Below, in pieces: positions 12,121 to 23,103 of a stretch of DNA of 64,000 nt. Position 1 is the first letter of the stretch. Each line of letters opens with the position of its first letter. The notes under the pieces were generated by a model that saw nothing but the letters and a program-made list of their open reading frames with translations, was not told the DNA's origin and searched no databases. The position numbers and the translations under genes were made by a program. The stretch lies in assembly GCA_016800925.1 (NCBI GenBank), contig JABCPU010000336.1, forward strand, positions 1 through 64,000. Direction: 5' to 3'. Source of the DNA: Suillus spraguei. Taxonomy: Eukaryota > Basidiomycota > Agaricomycetes > Boletales > Suillaceae.

Positions 12121-12939
12121 TACATCTTTTTGTGTATGGTCCATGATGACCTTGGGAAGTCAGATATGGCGGACCAAATCTGGACTCAGGACAGCGGCAA
12201 TTAGACATATCATGAACCTATCTATAGCCTAGCAATGACTCCGACTCAGGCTGGAGTCCGAGTGTAGCATCGTCGACGTCGAATATCAGTGCATATTTTT
12301 CCAACTCGAATAAGTATATAGCGCATTGCTTTATCCAGCAGATTGTCTATGGAATATGTTTCCTGACATTGCGAGCTTCTTTTGGTTTCATAATGTTCAT
12401 AGAGTTCGGGGCAATCATAGTGCAGCCTAGTGATACGTCATATGACCTTCCGTGACTGCTGGACCCATGGGCCATGGATAATATTTCCGACGTCCGAGGT
12501 GACTCAGGGCCCCGGGCTCGCTAGGACCATATTCATTTCGATCATAGCACAGATGCCGCAGGAATACACGCCCCTTGTCGAAAGCGCGGTCGACCAATAT
12601 CGGCGAACAATAAACTTCTGGATGCTAGCGCAAGTTAAAAGGTGCGTAGAATAAATTCAATGGGAGTTGGCCTCTGCGATGAATACTGCAGTTGCCTAAT
12701 TTGGACGTCCTTATTGTCAAGCTCTGCCCTCCCCATCGGAATCGTCACACGATATAGTGATGTCTCATATTTATTCGCTATCACTTGCCAGCCTATTGTC
12801 TACGTCAATGGAATGGAATATTCAATGCAGCGGCAGACGTGTGCAAGTCTGAGGCGGTCGGTGACATTTTGGTGACAATTAGGACGGAACACACGGGACT
12901 TTGCAAAGTTCTCTCAATGATGAAATTACAGTAGAGAGG
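12121..12939. other. Spacer upstream of pheromone gene 1
   Basis: No supported gene. The segment from about 12220 matches 27230-27780 upstream of pheromone gene 2, including the shared string CAATATCGGCGAACAATAAA. It is therefore part of the duplicated transporter/pheromone unit and contains the shared promoter. Confidence 0.6.
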
Positions 12940-12947
12940 TATATAAG
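12940..12947 (+). promoter_or_regulatory. TATA box of pheromone gene 1
   Basis: TATATAAG lies 120 bp before the start codon and is followed by GTGCCTC and a conserved ATGCGA(C/T)GTCCATCAGCTCAA segment. The same box and spacing occur before pheromone gene 2. A conserved block (GACAATTAGGACGGAACA, then GCAAAGTTCTCTCAATG) stands just upstream in both and may bind a regulator. Confidence 0.7.
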
Positions 12948-13067
12948 TGCCTCGAAAATGCGACGTCCATCAGCTCAAACAACCGTTGACCAGCAGTTTT
13001 ATTCAGCTGTCATCTCTCATAAAAACTCGTAAAAGTCACCCTCATCTTTTCCATAACCCAAATAACA

Positions 13068-13208
13068 ATGGATTCATTCTCAAACATCCGCGTCCTCGCT
13101 ATGCTGTCCGCTTCAAATGACGATAGGGAGAGGAGCCCTGCAGCCTCGATACCAGTTGAGGAGGAGTCGCAATCGAGTTCCGGAGGTTGTTACTGCATCA
13201 TTGCATAA
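13068..13208 (+). CDS. Lipopeptide mating pheromone precursor 1
   Basis: Single-exon frame of 46 residues: starts MDSFSNIRVLAMLSAS and ends VEEESQSSSGGCYCIIA. The MDSF start, small size, acidic pro-region and terminal CaaX box (CIIA) are the hallmarks of basidiomycete farnesylated pheromone precursors. Known processing: farnesylation of the CaaX Cys, removal of IIA, carboxymethylation, and N-terminal cleavage at a charged pair, probably in the EEE stretch, leaving a peptide of about ten residues ending GGCYC. The cleavage site is inference. A 3' UTR intron (gtaagt about 13231 to ttgcag about 13290) is shared with gene 2. It lies downstream of MFS copy B. No STE3-type receptor is visible nearby, so whether this is a mating-type locus or a satellite pheromone locus is open. 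Confidence 0.88.
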   Translation: MDSFSNIRVLAMLSASNDDRERSPAASIPVEEESQSSSGGCYCIIA

Positions 13209-14095
13209 ACACGATGCACGTTCATATGCAAACGTAAGTAGAGATGGTTATTTAATTGGTAGAACAATGGCTTACCATGACTGGTTGCAGCTCCAAACAC
13301 TGTTCCTCAGTGATAACGATAACTAGGACAGTATCATAGCCTCGTAGCGTTTAAGCTACGGCAGGGTTTATGTTATGAGCGATACCACATCACTTTACTT
13401 ATAATAAAACATTTCGTTCAGCATGTTTTCATCTTCGTTCGTCATTTTTCGATCTTCGTTTACAATTGTTGTTGTATTATTTCGTCGGATTTTGCGGATC
13501 TACTAGGTATAGAAGATACCTTTGAGACCGTCGGATATTCTGGGAAACGCACGTACATAATTTCTGTAGCGCCTGGAGAGAATGAACAATGTTTACCTAT
13601 TGTGTTATACCTTTGCATGTGTCAGGTTGACGCAACTGCTCAAGTATCAGTAAAACTTCAGTGTGCATTCGAATGTCGGCTTGAATAGTGATGGACAGTT
13701 CCGGTTTGGTCCGGTTCTTTTGTCAAATGGTGACAGCGTGGATTGCACCATCCGACGGTGCAGTCCAATAATGTTGGTGGAAGGGACTGACAAACTGTTA
13801 TTAGGAAGACTAAAGTACATGTGCGTACCACATCTTGGAGAAGACAACAATACAACAGGAAGCCCTGAGTCCGTCCCTGCTCGATGGTTAGACTGCTTTG
13901 GAATGACAATCGAGCACCTCAAGAGTCGGTATAATACGACTGTTGTAATGCGGGTTGCACAACGCTGGGTATATTGAGTTGAATAAACAAGCTCAAAAGC
14001 CTACATGATTACTAACACGGTATGATGAACTCATTAGTAAGCATACATAACTCTCCCTGGCCCGCAGCGAAGAGAAAGGTTATGGGTCATCTTAA
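13209..14095. other. 3' flank of pheromone gene 1 and spacer
   Basis: The segment 13209-13620 matches 28028-28500 after pheromone gene 2 (for example GCGATACCACATCACTTTAC), and contains a 3' UTR intron. Beyond 13640 the similarity stops. A frame at 13663-13977 is open on both strands but has no family match; it contains the string CCGGTTTGGTCCGGTTC, also found near 41220. Confidence 0.55.
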
Positions 14096-14109
14096 TTGAC
14101 AATATCTGC

Positions 14110-14840
14110 CCCGAGGTTCAAGGCCCCATTCCTGCGTTGGATCAGTGGTGCAATTGATACACCGAGGCTGAACTCACTTGATTGTAGCAAGAATACCAAA
14201 TACCAAAAGAATACTTTGAAGATCGCGCTGGCAGGCTGCCAACATCACGAACAGTTTTCCGATATTTTGCAGTGTTCAAAAATTCCACACGTTACTGCTT
14301 TACAATTACACCAACGGCCTTTAACTGGATCTCATCGGTATCTCTGGTTGCACATAGTCTTTATATACTGGAATTCAGGCTGAAACACTTACACTGATTG
14401 ATCAGATATCATCCCTCAAATTTCACTTCGGCCATGTAGGTACCGGGTGGTGGTATATAAATCAGGAATGCGATTGTTATACATTTACCAAGTTCCCCTT
14501 CCCGGTCACTCCCATCCTCTAGTAGTATGACCCTGGTCTCGAACGATCCCAGTTGGCGGCCACTCATCAGTGTGAAACTTATTTTCAGTTATTTTGTGGG
14601 TTCATAGAGAGCCAGACGCATGATAACGTCGATGACTCGATTAACCTTAGTTGCGGTTTCGTAGTTGCTTCCTGCCTGTGTTGGGGTGAGCAAGATTAAG
14701 GATGAAAAGACCACTAACGTTATGGTATTCCTAGGACTTACAATCGAACCAGAGGTGGGTGGACATCATTACTGGGGAAGCCAACTCGCTTAGAATTGCG
14801 TTATAGAGGTTGAACTGATCTGGGTGATAAGCATACGGTG
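14110..14840 (+). pseudogene. Duplicated 5' end of the DUF6533 gene (decayed copy)
   Basis: About 700 bp is repeated at 15170-15820, covering upstream DNA, exon 1 and the next short exons. Exon 1 starts at 14527 and reads MTLVSNDPSWRPLISVKL, then IFSYFV. In the second exon a deletion removes the stretch encoding GVMYDW, and the third reads GLTIEPE instead of GLTFGQE. After about 14840 no later exons follow, so this is a broken 5' duplicate, not a second gene. The later copy keeps the intact version. Confidence 0.75.
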
Positions 14841-15516
14841 GACTCGGACCGAGGGGTGCCGGTGAGGGTAAGATATTTATGGGCGGAGAAGCAATGACGC
14901 GGATGGAGTACCCAAATCCAAAGACAACTACTAAAATCGTAAAGTGCTGTTGACGTGCACTGGCCGACACAGATACCGGGTCTCCACACGCCGAGTCGGA
15001 GTCTGTGTCAAGTCTGCACAGACCTGTGTACACAGACTGACCAGTGTTAGTCTGCCGCAGCTGATATGATCATCATGCATGTTTGCAGATTCAACAGCTT
15101 TTGGTTGCATTGTACTAATTAGCGTATACGTTGATTAGCAGAAAGGTTATAGATGTCAATGTCTCACGAGATCGAAGGCACCATTCCCGTGTTGGATAAT
15201 GATAACCCTCTCGGACCACTGTAACAAGAATACCGGATACCAAAAGAATACTTCCAAGATCGCGTTGACAGGTTACCAACATTACGAACAGTTTTCCAAT
15301 CTTTTGAGGCGTTCAAACACTCCACACGAGCCACTTGCATATTGTCTTTCTACTGAAATTCAGGTTGAAACACTTATTTCGATCAATTTAATATCTATAT
15401 CATCCCTCGGGCCTCAAATCTCACTTTGATGATGTAAGTACTGGATATAAATCACGAATGCAATCATTTTACATCCACCAAGTTTTCCCGCTCGCTCACT
15501 GCCATCCTCTAATAGT

Positions 15517-17231
15517 ATGACCCTGGTCTCGAACGATCCCAGTTGGTGGCCACTCATCAATGCAAGACTTATTTTCAGTTATTTTGTAGGTTAGTAGAGA
15601 CAGATTGATGACGCTGATGACTTGATTAATCTTGGTTGTTGTTTCACAGTTGCTTCCTGTGTCGGGGTGATGTATGATTGGGGTGAGCGAGACTGAGAAT
15701 GAAAATACTGCTGATATTATGTTATTTCTAGGACTTACATTCGGACAAGAGGTAGGTTGACATCATTACTGGGGTAACCAACTCGCTTAAAATTGCATTA
15801 TAGGTTGAACTGATCTGGGTAAGCGGGCTCCCACATCAAAAGAACGACATGAAAATACAACTTGTTCACGGCAGAAGCAACGCTGGTCCCCCATGACCTT
15901 TCTCTATTTCAGTGTGTGTAGCTTATATTTTAATACTTGCGCTTAGCAAGTCCGAGTTTTGCTTATTTCGAAATATCCCAGGCACGCTATGGTGGAATAG
16001 GTTATGCTGTGTATGTTTGGAAGTTCAAGTCATTGATGTTGCGCTCATTACCCATCTCTCAAAATCAGGATGGCCATATTAGGTATGTATATTTGCAGGC
16101 TCTGGTTCTTTCTTGTGACGGGCAGCATACAGTTAATACTCCAACAATTCGGTTGACAGATGCAGTGAGTATTCATGATCAATTTCTGTCTAAATAACTC
16201 GACTATTATGCAGGGGTGAGTGAGATTCTTGAACAACTCGTTGATTCAACATAATGACTCGTCATAGTTGTGAGCTTTTTTCAAACCTATGGTCTTCCGA
16301 AGCTGATCACCAATGTTGCTGGATTTGTTAGGCCTTATCATGTACGACTTACTTGAATGGGTGGGTGAGGCTGTAGATGTAATACTGTGTAGTGAGCTAT
16401 ACACCTCTACGATGCTGACTTGACTGATACATGATGCAAGTCATAATGATCGCTCGATTACATGCTATGTATCAGCGATCTAGGAAGGTTCTGATATTTC
16501 TTGTTCTTATCTTTTTGGCCATCAGCATCGCAGATGTAGCGATGGCCGCAATATTTATCATACATAGTTTAGTGGGTGAGCTTTAACTATGTATGAATTA
16601 AAGTTTATCAAGCTCATTGACAATACCAGAGGAATACGTTCTGTCCGGCACCTATCAGTGCATGGTCGGGTACAAGGAAGATATGTTAGTTCTGGGGATC
16701 ATGACTTGGGTGCTTGTCATTATATGGGAGGTCATTGCACTGTGTCTCGCAGTCTGGGTTGTTATAAAACACTTGCATGAACTACGACAACACTCAGCAA
16801 GTGGTATTATTGAGGACTGTTTCACCGTGTTAATGAGAACTCACGTGAGTTACTTTGTAAGGTGAGTTCACAAGTGAATATGATTTTCTTGTTCCGCTGA
16901 ACTTTTGCACGCGCTAGCATTTTGGCTTTCTCTGGCTTCCGAATCGGTTTATTCTCTACAATGCTCTCTGCGGTATGGCGATCTATCCCCGACCTCTGCA
17001 TGTGATCATGATTCATTATTTCTACAGGACATGTATTCCCTGGACGCTCAAATTTATCTCGGTCTCGCTGAGATAATCCAGTTCGTACAGATGTCTGTGC
17101 TGGGACCACGCCTTATCCTCGGTGTTCGAGAATATCACGCTGAGCTCGTAGCCAACTCTGATACAGCAACTACTATGACATCAAATACTTTTCAAGAGCG
17201 CATCCATGTATCAACCAGAAGTAGTGTGTAG
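15517..17231 (+). CDS. DUF6533-family multi-pass membrane protein (possibly damaged in the middle)
   Basis: Exon 1 from ATG 15517 reads MTLVSNDPSWWPLINARL then IFSYFV. Short exons follow: VASCVGVMYDWG, GLTFGQE and VELIW, all with good GT-AG sites. Later exons give VMIIARLHAMYQRSRKVL with a long hydrophobic helix, then EEYVLSGTYQCMVGY, a helix with WEVIALCLAVWVVIKHL, and the last exon with VLGPRLILGVREYHAELV and the tail ending HVSTRSSV, stop at 17229-17231. This is a large Agaricomycete family of seven-helix-like proteins of unknown function. Between 15960 and 16350 the exons are hard to join: expected helices appear in shifting frames, so the copy may carry small indels. I would treat it as a gene model with an uncertain middle. 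Confidence 0.65.
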
Positions 17232-17478
17232 CGCAGGAGATACTCGATACGAGTTATTTACGATGGGTGGGCAGTGGCAAAGTAGATATATGTTATATAA
17301 CAGCTTTTGGCGAAATTTGAGTAGAGGTTTCTCCCCGACGCTGAGGCTGATGTACTCGATCTCAGTCGTGCTATCAAGGTCGTAGTGGCTGGTGGAAGTC
17401 TGTTCGCTCCTGATGTCATTACTGAAAGATGGCTATTCCCAGAACCTCAGAGAAGGGCTCGACCACTCCGAGTACTAT

Positions 17479-17537
17479 GCTGAGAGTGTTCACATGCGCC
17501 ACTTAGCGACTACGTGGCAGTTGCGAACACTCTCAGC
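17479..17537. repeat. 13-bp perfect inverted repeat
   Basis: GCTGAGAGTGTTC at 17479-17491 is exactly reverse-complemented at 17525-17537, with a 33-base loop. No coding role is seen. Confidence 0.8.
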
Positions 17538-18068
17538 ACCTCCTTCATCCTAGCTGCTCCGGGGCTGCGCACTGAGTACGTCTAGTAGAACTTTGGCTTG
17601 TTGATTAGGCTACTTCAGTGAGCCCAAGCGCATCCGGTGCTGCAGTTCCATTGACCACATTCGAATTGAGATGACGAGGGTGACAGGTCCGACTCGGAGG
17701 TAATTTTTGAGGGTCGTTAGACAACGAATCCTGCCCACGTTGAACGTCAGGAAAACCCTCCGACCTTCTCTTGGATTTTTCACGGTGATATGACTCTTGG
17801 TGCAGATACAGTCACAGCCTGAGCGAGTAAAGTTTAACGGACAACGAATTGAGTGCGAATCGTGTGATAACCAATGCGTCGGATCGACGAGAGACTGGGA
17901 ACTTGAAGCAGACATGTCACTATACAGGTTCGTCCAGACCATCGGTTAGGCCTAGGTCTGAACCATCCGTGATCGGACTACGGCAGCACTAGGTATGTGG
18001 GAAAGCCACAGTGAGAATGAGTGACATGTCGAATGAATTATAGCATCGACGATGATAGTGGGGAAAGG

Positions 18069-18135
18069 AACGAGTTCAGTCACTGAACTCGTTATCTGAT
18101 CTTTGTGAACGACAATGAGTTCACAAAGATCAGAT
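18069..18135. repeat. Two back-to-back perfect hairpins
   Basis: 18069-18093: arms AACGAGTTCAG/CTGAACTCGTT with a 3-base loop. 18094-18135: 17-base perfect arms (ATCTGATCTTTGTGAAC and its complement) with an 8-base loop. They abut with no gap. Undecayed arms suggest a recent origin or selection. Confidence 0.9.
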
Positions 18136-18991
18136 ATGAGTATCACTAGTGAAAAGGGGGTTCAAAATTAGTGTATAAACATTATGATGACGGTAGGTAG
18201 GATGAATCAGCGATGCCACATGAGTCGGCTGTTGCGGTTGACAACGTCACAATGTCGACACGTCGAAATCTCGCAGATACATCGGATGTAAGTTCATCTA
18301 TGTACATGAGAATGGGCAAACCACCTCGAACACGTGTCGGAGTCTTAAATACCCGGCAACGGCACGACGTTACGGCTTACGGGACCATATAGATCTGTCG
18401 TACGGTACAATGAGCACCCTTTGAGAAACCGACCAGACAAAACCCACAGTGTGCCGTCCGTGGATGATCAACATTCAATGATTAAGCAAGTGAGGAATAA
18501 CCATTCTTTTCAACCTCCAAACTCAAATCAGGATGATCTCTAAGTTACTCTATTATCATTACTATCAGCGCAAGGTACCTCGTAAAATCCAACAGGTGAC
18601 AGAGGGCAACGCTCTATATGTAAAAGAAACAGAAACGAAAACATGTAAAGCAAGTCAAAACGACCTGCACGGGTACCGTAAGCATTAACTATATACATAG
18701 GGTGACGATTAATAACAAATGTTGAATTTGGATATGTGGGTTCGTGTGGATCATGGAACGGGTATGACATGAGATGAATACATGCAGAGAGTCGAACAAC
18801 GGCATCTGCGGGTGCAGCAACCATTATTGAGACGTTTAAGGGTACAAATGTTGAATTTAGATATGTGGGTTCCTGTAGATTGTGGAACACGTGAGATGTG
18901 ATTGAATAAATGCAAGGGGGGCATATACGAGTTCGTGATAACACGAATAGCATTTATCGTTCCTGGTAGGCATGGGATATCGATGTCCTGC

Positions 18992-21195
18992 TTAGATGGG
19001 CATAGCGGGTAGTTCGGTGTCGTCAGACACAGGCTGGATAGCCATCGTCCGATGAGAATCAACATGCTTGATAATCTTGTTGTGTCCAACAATACCAACA
19101 CTGCGGAGGAAAAGCGCCGCCATTAGCGCAGCTATAATCAGTGACCATCAATAATACGCTCTCAATACAAGCAAATTCACAGTACTCACCCATCAAGGCA
19201 AACGCGCAGAGGTCCATTGCGCACCTTTATACCCCATGAGTTGTGCAGACATGGGCGCGTTAGTACCGCTGGAGTTTAGAGTGACGCCGAGCTTAGCAGA
19301 TCCCTCATCAACTACACTGTTGAACACGATCGTGGATATGGTTAGACCGAATGCGGTGCCAATCTAATCAAAATCATGTCGGTTTAGCTTTAGGCAGCGT
19401 TAGTTGTTTCGCGTGACTCGCCTGCGTCATAGTCTGGAATAGGGCTCCAGCAACGCTCTGTTCATGGGGAGCGAGGTTTTCGCGATGAAAATTGTACCAG
19501 AGGAGTATACGAAGTCAGCGCCGAACACGACGAGAACCGTGGACGGAAACCCGAAGGCCCAGTATGTCGCAGAGGGATTGATTAGGGCAAACAGCATGGC
19601 GGCCGCTGCCGTCAAGAGTGTTCCGCTGACTGGACCATAAGTCAGTTTCACATGTTAATATTCCATACATAGACACTTGCCTATAAAGATAACCAAGGGT
19701 AATTTGGCAACAACCATCGCCACGAAAAAGTTACATAAACAACCGACGATGAACATGGGAATGAATCGGATCATAGTTTTGACCGGCGTCAATAACAGGT
19801 AATCTTGATAATACAGCTAGAACGGAGTCAACAACATCATTCCCAGCGGAACCGAAACATGAACGTGCCTGAACCCAGAAGTTCCAGCCAATGAAACCAC
19901 TCCAATTTAAGAATGCAATGATAAGGATAACGGCCATCCGACCCTTTGCCCGAGTCCAGAGCGAGACCTTCATAAGTGGTGGTGGTGTCCACATAGATGT
20001 TGCTCTTGATGGATCTTCGTCAATGATTCGTTCCAGCTTCCACTCCCAAACTATGAATAGTGCAAGCATGATAACCCCGAGGATAAGGAGCACGATTATA
20101 TCTATTGATATTTTCAGTCAATGGTCGGTATGGTTTGGTGAAATTCTTACACGGGGTCTTCCAACCATCTGAAGCGATTTCTCCTTGACCAAGAACGAAT
20201 ACAATCAATACCAGCCCACTTGTAACAAGCGAAGCGCCGATCCAGTCGACACGTTTGACAACCTCCGATGAGGGAGCGTCAGCATCGAATGAAATTAGAC
20301 CGGTAACTCCGGTAAAAGCTGAAGTTGCTGCAGCCAAATAAAATACAGAGCGCCAATGCGTTCTGCGTGATAGCGTGAGAAATGCAGTATTTATTAATAA
20401 TCGCGACGCACGAGGTAACTTGAGTCAAGATACCGCCGATGATCGTGCCAAATGCGCCACCGACAGGGGCACCCGCTGCGAAGGTAGCAAACGCATTGAA
20501 CGTGCTCTTGAAGGAGGGAACGCATGGGCTAGGATACCGAGCTGAGAAAGCGAGTGAGGACTTTTGCACGAAAAATACCAGAGGAACTTACTGCGGATGG
20601 TATTGTAGCAGCGCCTCCAATGCCTTGAAAGCCACGCAAGACGGCGAGGGTAAGACCATCTGCGATTACATTGTGAATGGACGGAACACGTGAATGATTG
20701 AAGGCAGGCGAACCTTGTGCAAAGCCACAAGCAAGAGAAAAGGCGACCTGGCAAAGAGTACCAGCCATAAACGCCTTTTTTCGTCCATAAAGATCCGCCA
20801 ATCTGCCAAAGTACAAGAGAAGACAACCCTAATACAAGATAAGCCGCTATGTTGAGATAGATAAATAGAGGCAGTGACGCACAGAACTGAGAGAATAAGC
20901 GGTTACGAGCCACTGAAGTTGGTCTTCCTCAATAGCTAAACCCTTCTCGATTGCCGGAAGCGAAATAGAGACGGAGGTGGTATTAGATATCTTATAAAAA
21001 GGTGTTAAAAACATGAGCGAGAGCGAAGGTATGATGGACACTTACATTAACGACCATTGCGGCGGTACAAGTAATGACTATAAGAACGGAGCGCAAATAA
21101 CTGCGTTGAACGACATCGCTCTTTGTCGTCTCAGAGTTGCCGAGTGAACAACCAAGTTCCTTGCTAGGAGTGGCCAAGGTTAGTTCCTTGGACAT
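18992..21195 (-). pseudogene. DHA2-type MFS transporter, copy C (frameshifted)
   Basis: Reads leftward from ATG at 21195 (MSKELTLATPSKELGCSLGN) to the stop at 18992, with the same exon layout as copy A and good sites for most introns. Compared with A, three one-base deletions break the frame: after PPSRARS (near 20495), in IAKTSLP (near 19465), and in the exon ending before the last intron (near 19215). The first cuts the protein inside helix 5. The intron after FWVQ has donor GCACGT, and those after LVIFI and MTQ also have GC donors. Flanking DNA to the left (18540-18990) matches the 3' flanks of A and D. Sequencing error could explain one deletion but hardly three. Confidence 0.85.
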
Positions 21196-21985
21196 GACTT
21201 TTCGTAATTCCCTGTTAGATTGAACGGTGAGGGGAGGGACGGGTTGATACAAGAGTCCGAGGTAAGTGTGATGGTCCAGCCAGGGACTGAGTTTTATATG
21301 TCGCATCGCGTGCCGGAAAGCAACAAGAGTCTTGAAAATCCATAAATCTTATTTAATCTGGATCGCAAGAAGTAATGACGGATCTAGACTTACACCTGTG
21401 GTACCTTGCCGCATGTCACACATGGAAACCATGGCTTTCAACCGGCACGGTGATACAGGTGCCGAGACGTACTTCATCGGAGTTTCCAAGTCTCGGCACT
21501 ACACTTCCAGCTGAGCGTTAGTGTAACTTTCCTTTCATTCATTTTTCGACCTACCCTCGGTATCGAGCTCGATATTCTTCACAAATCCTCCTTCTCGTTC
21601 CTTGCACCCACCCACCACTCCCTTGTATATCACTTCACGAGTTGTTAATACTTCGTATACCAGTCAGTGTTATTGTGATTATGTGGAGACGCTTACCTTG
21701 ATCTGCGCTTCAGCGCACGACCAAATTCGCCAATAGATTTGCTGTGGCGAGTAGAATCGATCGTCCAATGGGGTGTGTTCCATGGTGAGCAAGTGACGAT
21801 TAGAAAGTACGTGATCGCTAATAAGCTAATACACGGGCTCATTAGTAAGCATACACATGGGTAAACTCAGAGAGGGTGGCAATGACGTCGGGCGGAGCAC
21901 TCACTAGAGAAGTTCCAGGCGAAGGTGTTTGCATATCTACAGTAAACACCGTAAGACTCGGAGTACTGTTTTATAATGTTAATGA
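21196..21985. other. Spacer between MFS copy C and the DUF6533 relic
   Basis: Contains the promoter region of copy C at its left end. No gene is supported; a 60-codon frame at 21332-21514 has no family resemblance. Confidence 0.45.
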
Positions 21986-21989
21986 AATA

Positions 21990-22650
21990 AATATCACATG
22001 AGTTACTTTGCGAGGTGAGCTCACAAGTGAATGCGATTCTCTTGTTCGGTTGTAGTTAGGAGCCAAAACGGTAGCTTAAAACTTAAATCATTGATACCTA
22101 ATTTTTGTATACGCTACGCGGGTTCCCTGTACAATCGTTAGATCGTAGTTCGACGACATGCCTGATACTTGCATAACTCAATATGTTCTGCTGAACGTTT
22201 GCCACACGCGCGAGTTTTGCAGCCTACTCTTGCTTCGGGATCGGTTTATTTTCTCCAATGCTAATGCTCTCTGCGGTGTGCTCAGCATGGTCCATCATTT
22301 CTATAGGACTTATATTCCATAGACACAAATTGTCTTGGTCTCGCTGAGGTCATACAAATATTTGTGCTGGGGGCCTGATCCTCAGTGTGTAGCGCAGGAG
22401 GCGCTCGATACGATTGATTTGGGGCGGGTACTGGGAGAATTTGTTTTTATTTATTCCAGCTTTGTGACTTTTGTCGTGATTCTTATTTAAGTGGTGATGT
22501 AGATATACTAGCTTTTGGCGAAAACTGAGTAGAGGTTTTCCCCCGAGGCTGAGGTTGATGCACTCAGTCTCAGTAATGCTGTCAAGATCCCGGTGGCTGG
22601 TGGAAGTCTGTTCGTTCCTGATGCCATTGCTAAAATATGAATATGGCTGT
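21990..22650 (+). pseudogene. Relic of the DUF6533 gene 3' end with its flank
   Basis: The segment repeats 16840-17450: CATGAGTTACTTTGCGAGGTGAG matches the splice region after the MRTH exon, GGATCGGTTTATTTTC matches the last-but-one exon, and GTGCTGGGGGCCTGATCCTC is a broken form of the VLGPRLIL coding stretch. The terminal coding part is deleted: the match jumps to AGTGTGTAGCGCAGGAG, the stop region. The 3' flank continues to about 22650. It is a non-functional duplicate. Confidence 0.75.
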
Positions 22651-23103
22651 TCCTACATACAAGATCTATAATTATTCTACTATTGCTATAGCTTGCCAAC
22701 GCAGCATGCCTGTGAAATCTAACAGGTAACCAAGTGTAGCATTCTACAGGTAGAAGAAACGATAGCAACAAGACATGCACATGCAACGCAAGTCAAAATA
22801 ACAATGTACGCGGATAACATAGCTATTAACTATATACATGGGGAGACGATGAAGAACAAATGTTGAATTTGAATATGCGTGTTCCTATGGATTCGAACGG
22901 GTATGACATGAGACGAATACATGCAATGCCAGAGTCAAAACAACGGTGTACGCGGATGCAACAACCATTGTTGAGATGATTGAGGGTAAAAACGTTGAAT
23001 TTGGATATGTACTGTAGATTATAAACACGTGAGGTGAAATTAATACAGGGGGGATATACGAGTACGTGATAACATGAATAGGTATAGGATATCAATGTCT
23101 TGC

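Larger units (their letters stand above)
17232..18539. other. Spacer with several perfect hairpins
   Basis: The part 17270-17450 is similar to 22500-22650 (GGCTGGTGGAAGTCTGTTCG), that is, flank of the DUF6533 duplication. The rest has no supported gene. Perfect hairpins at 17479-17537 and 18069-18135 are listed separately. Confidence 0.5.
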
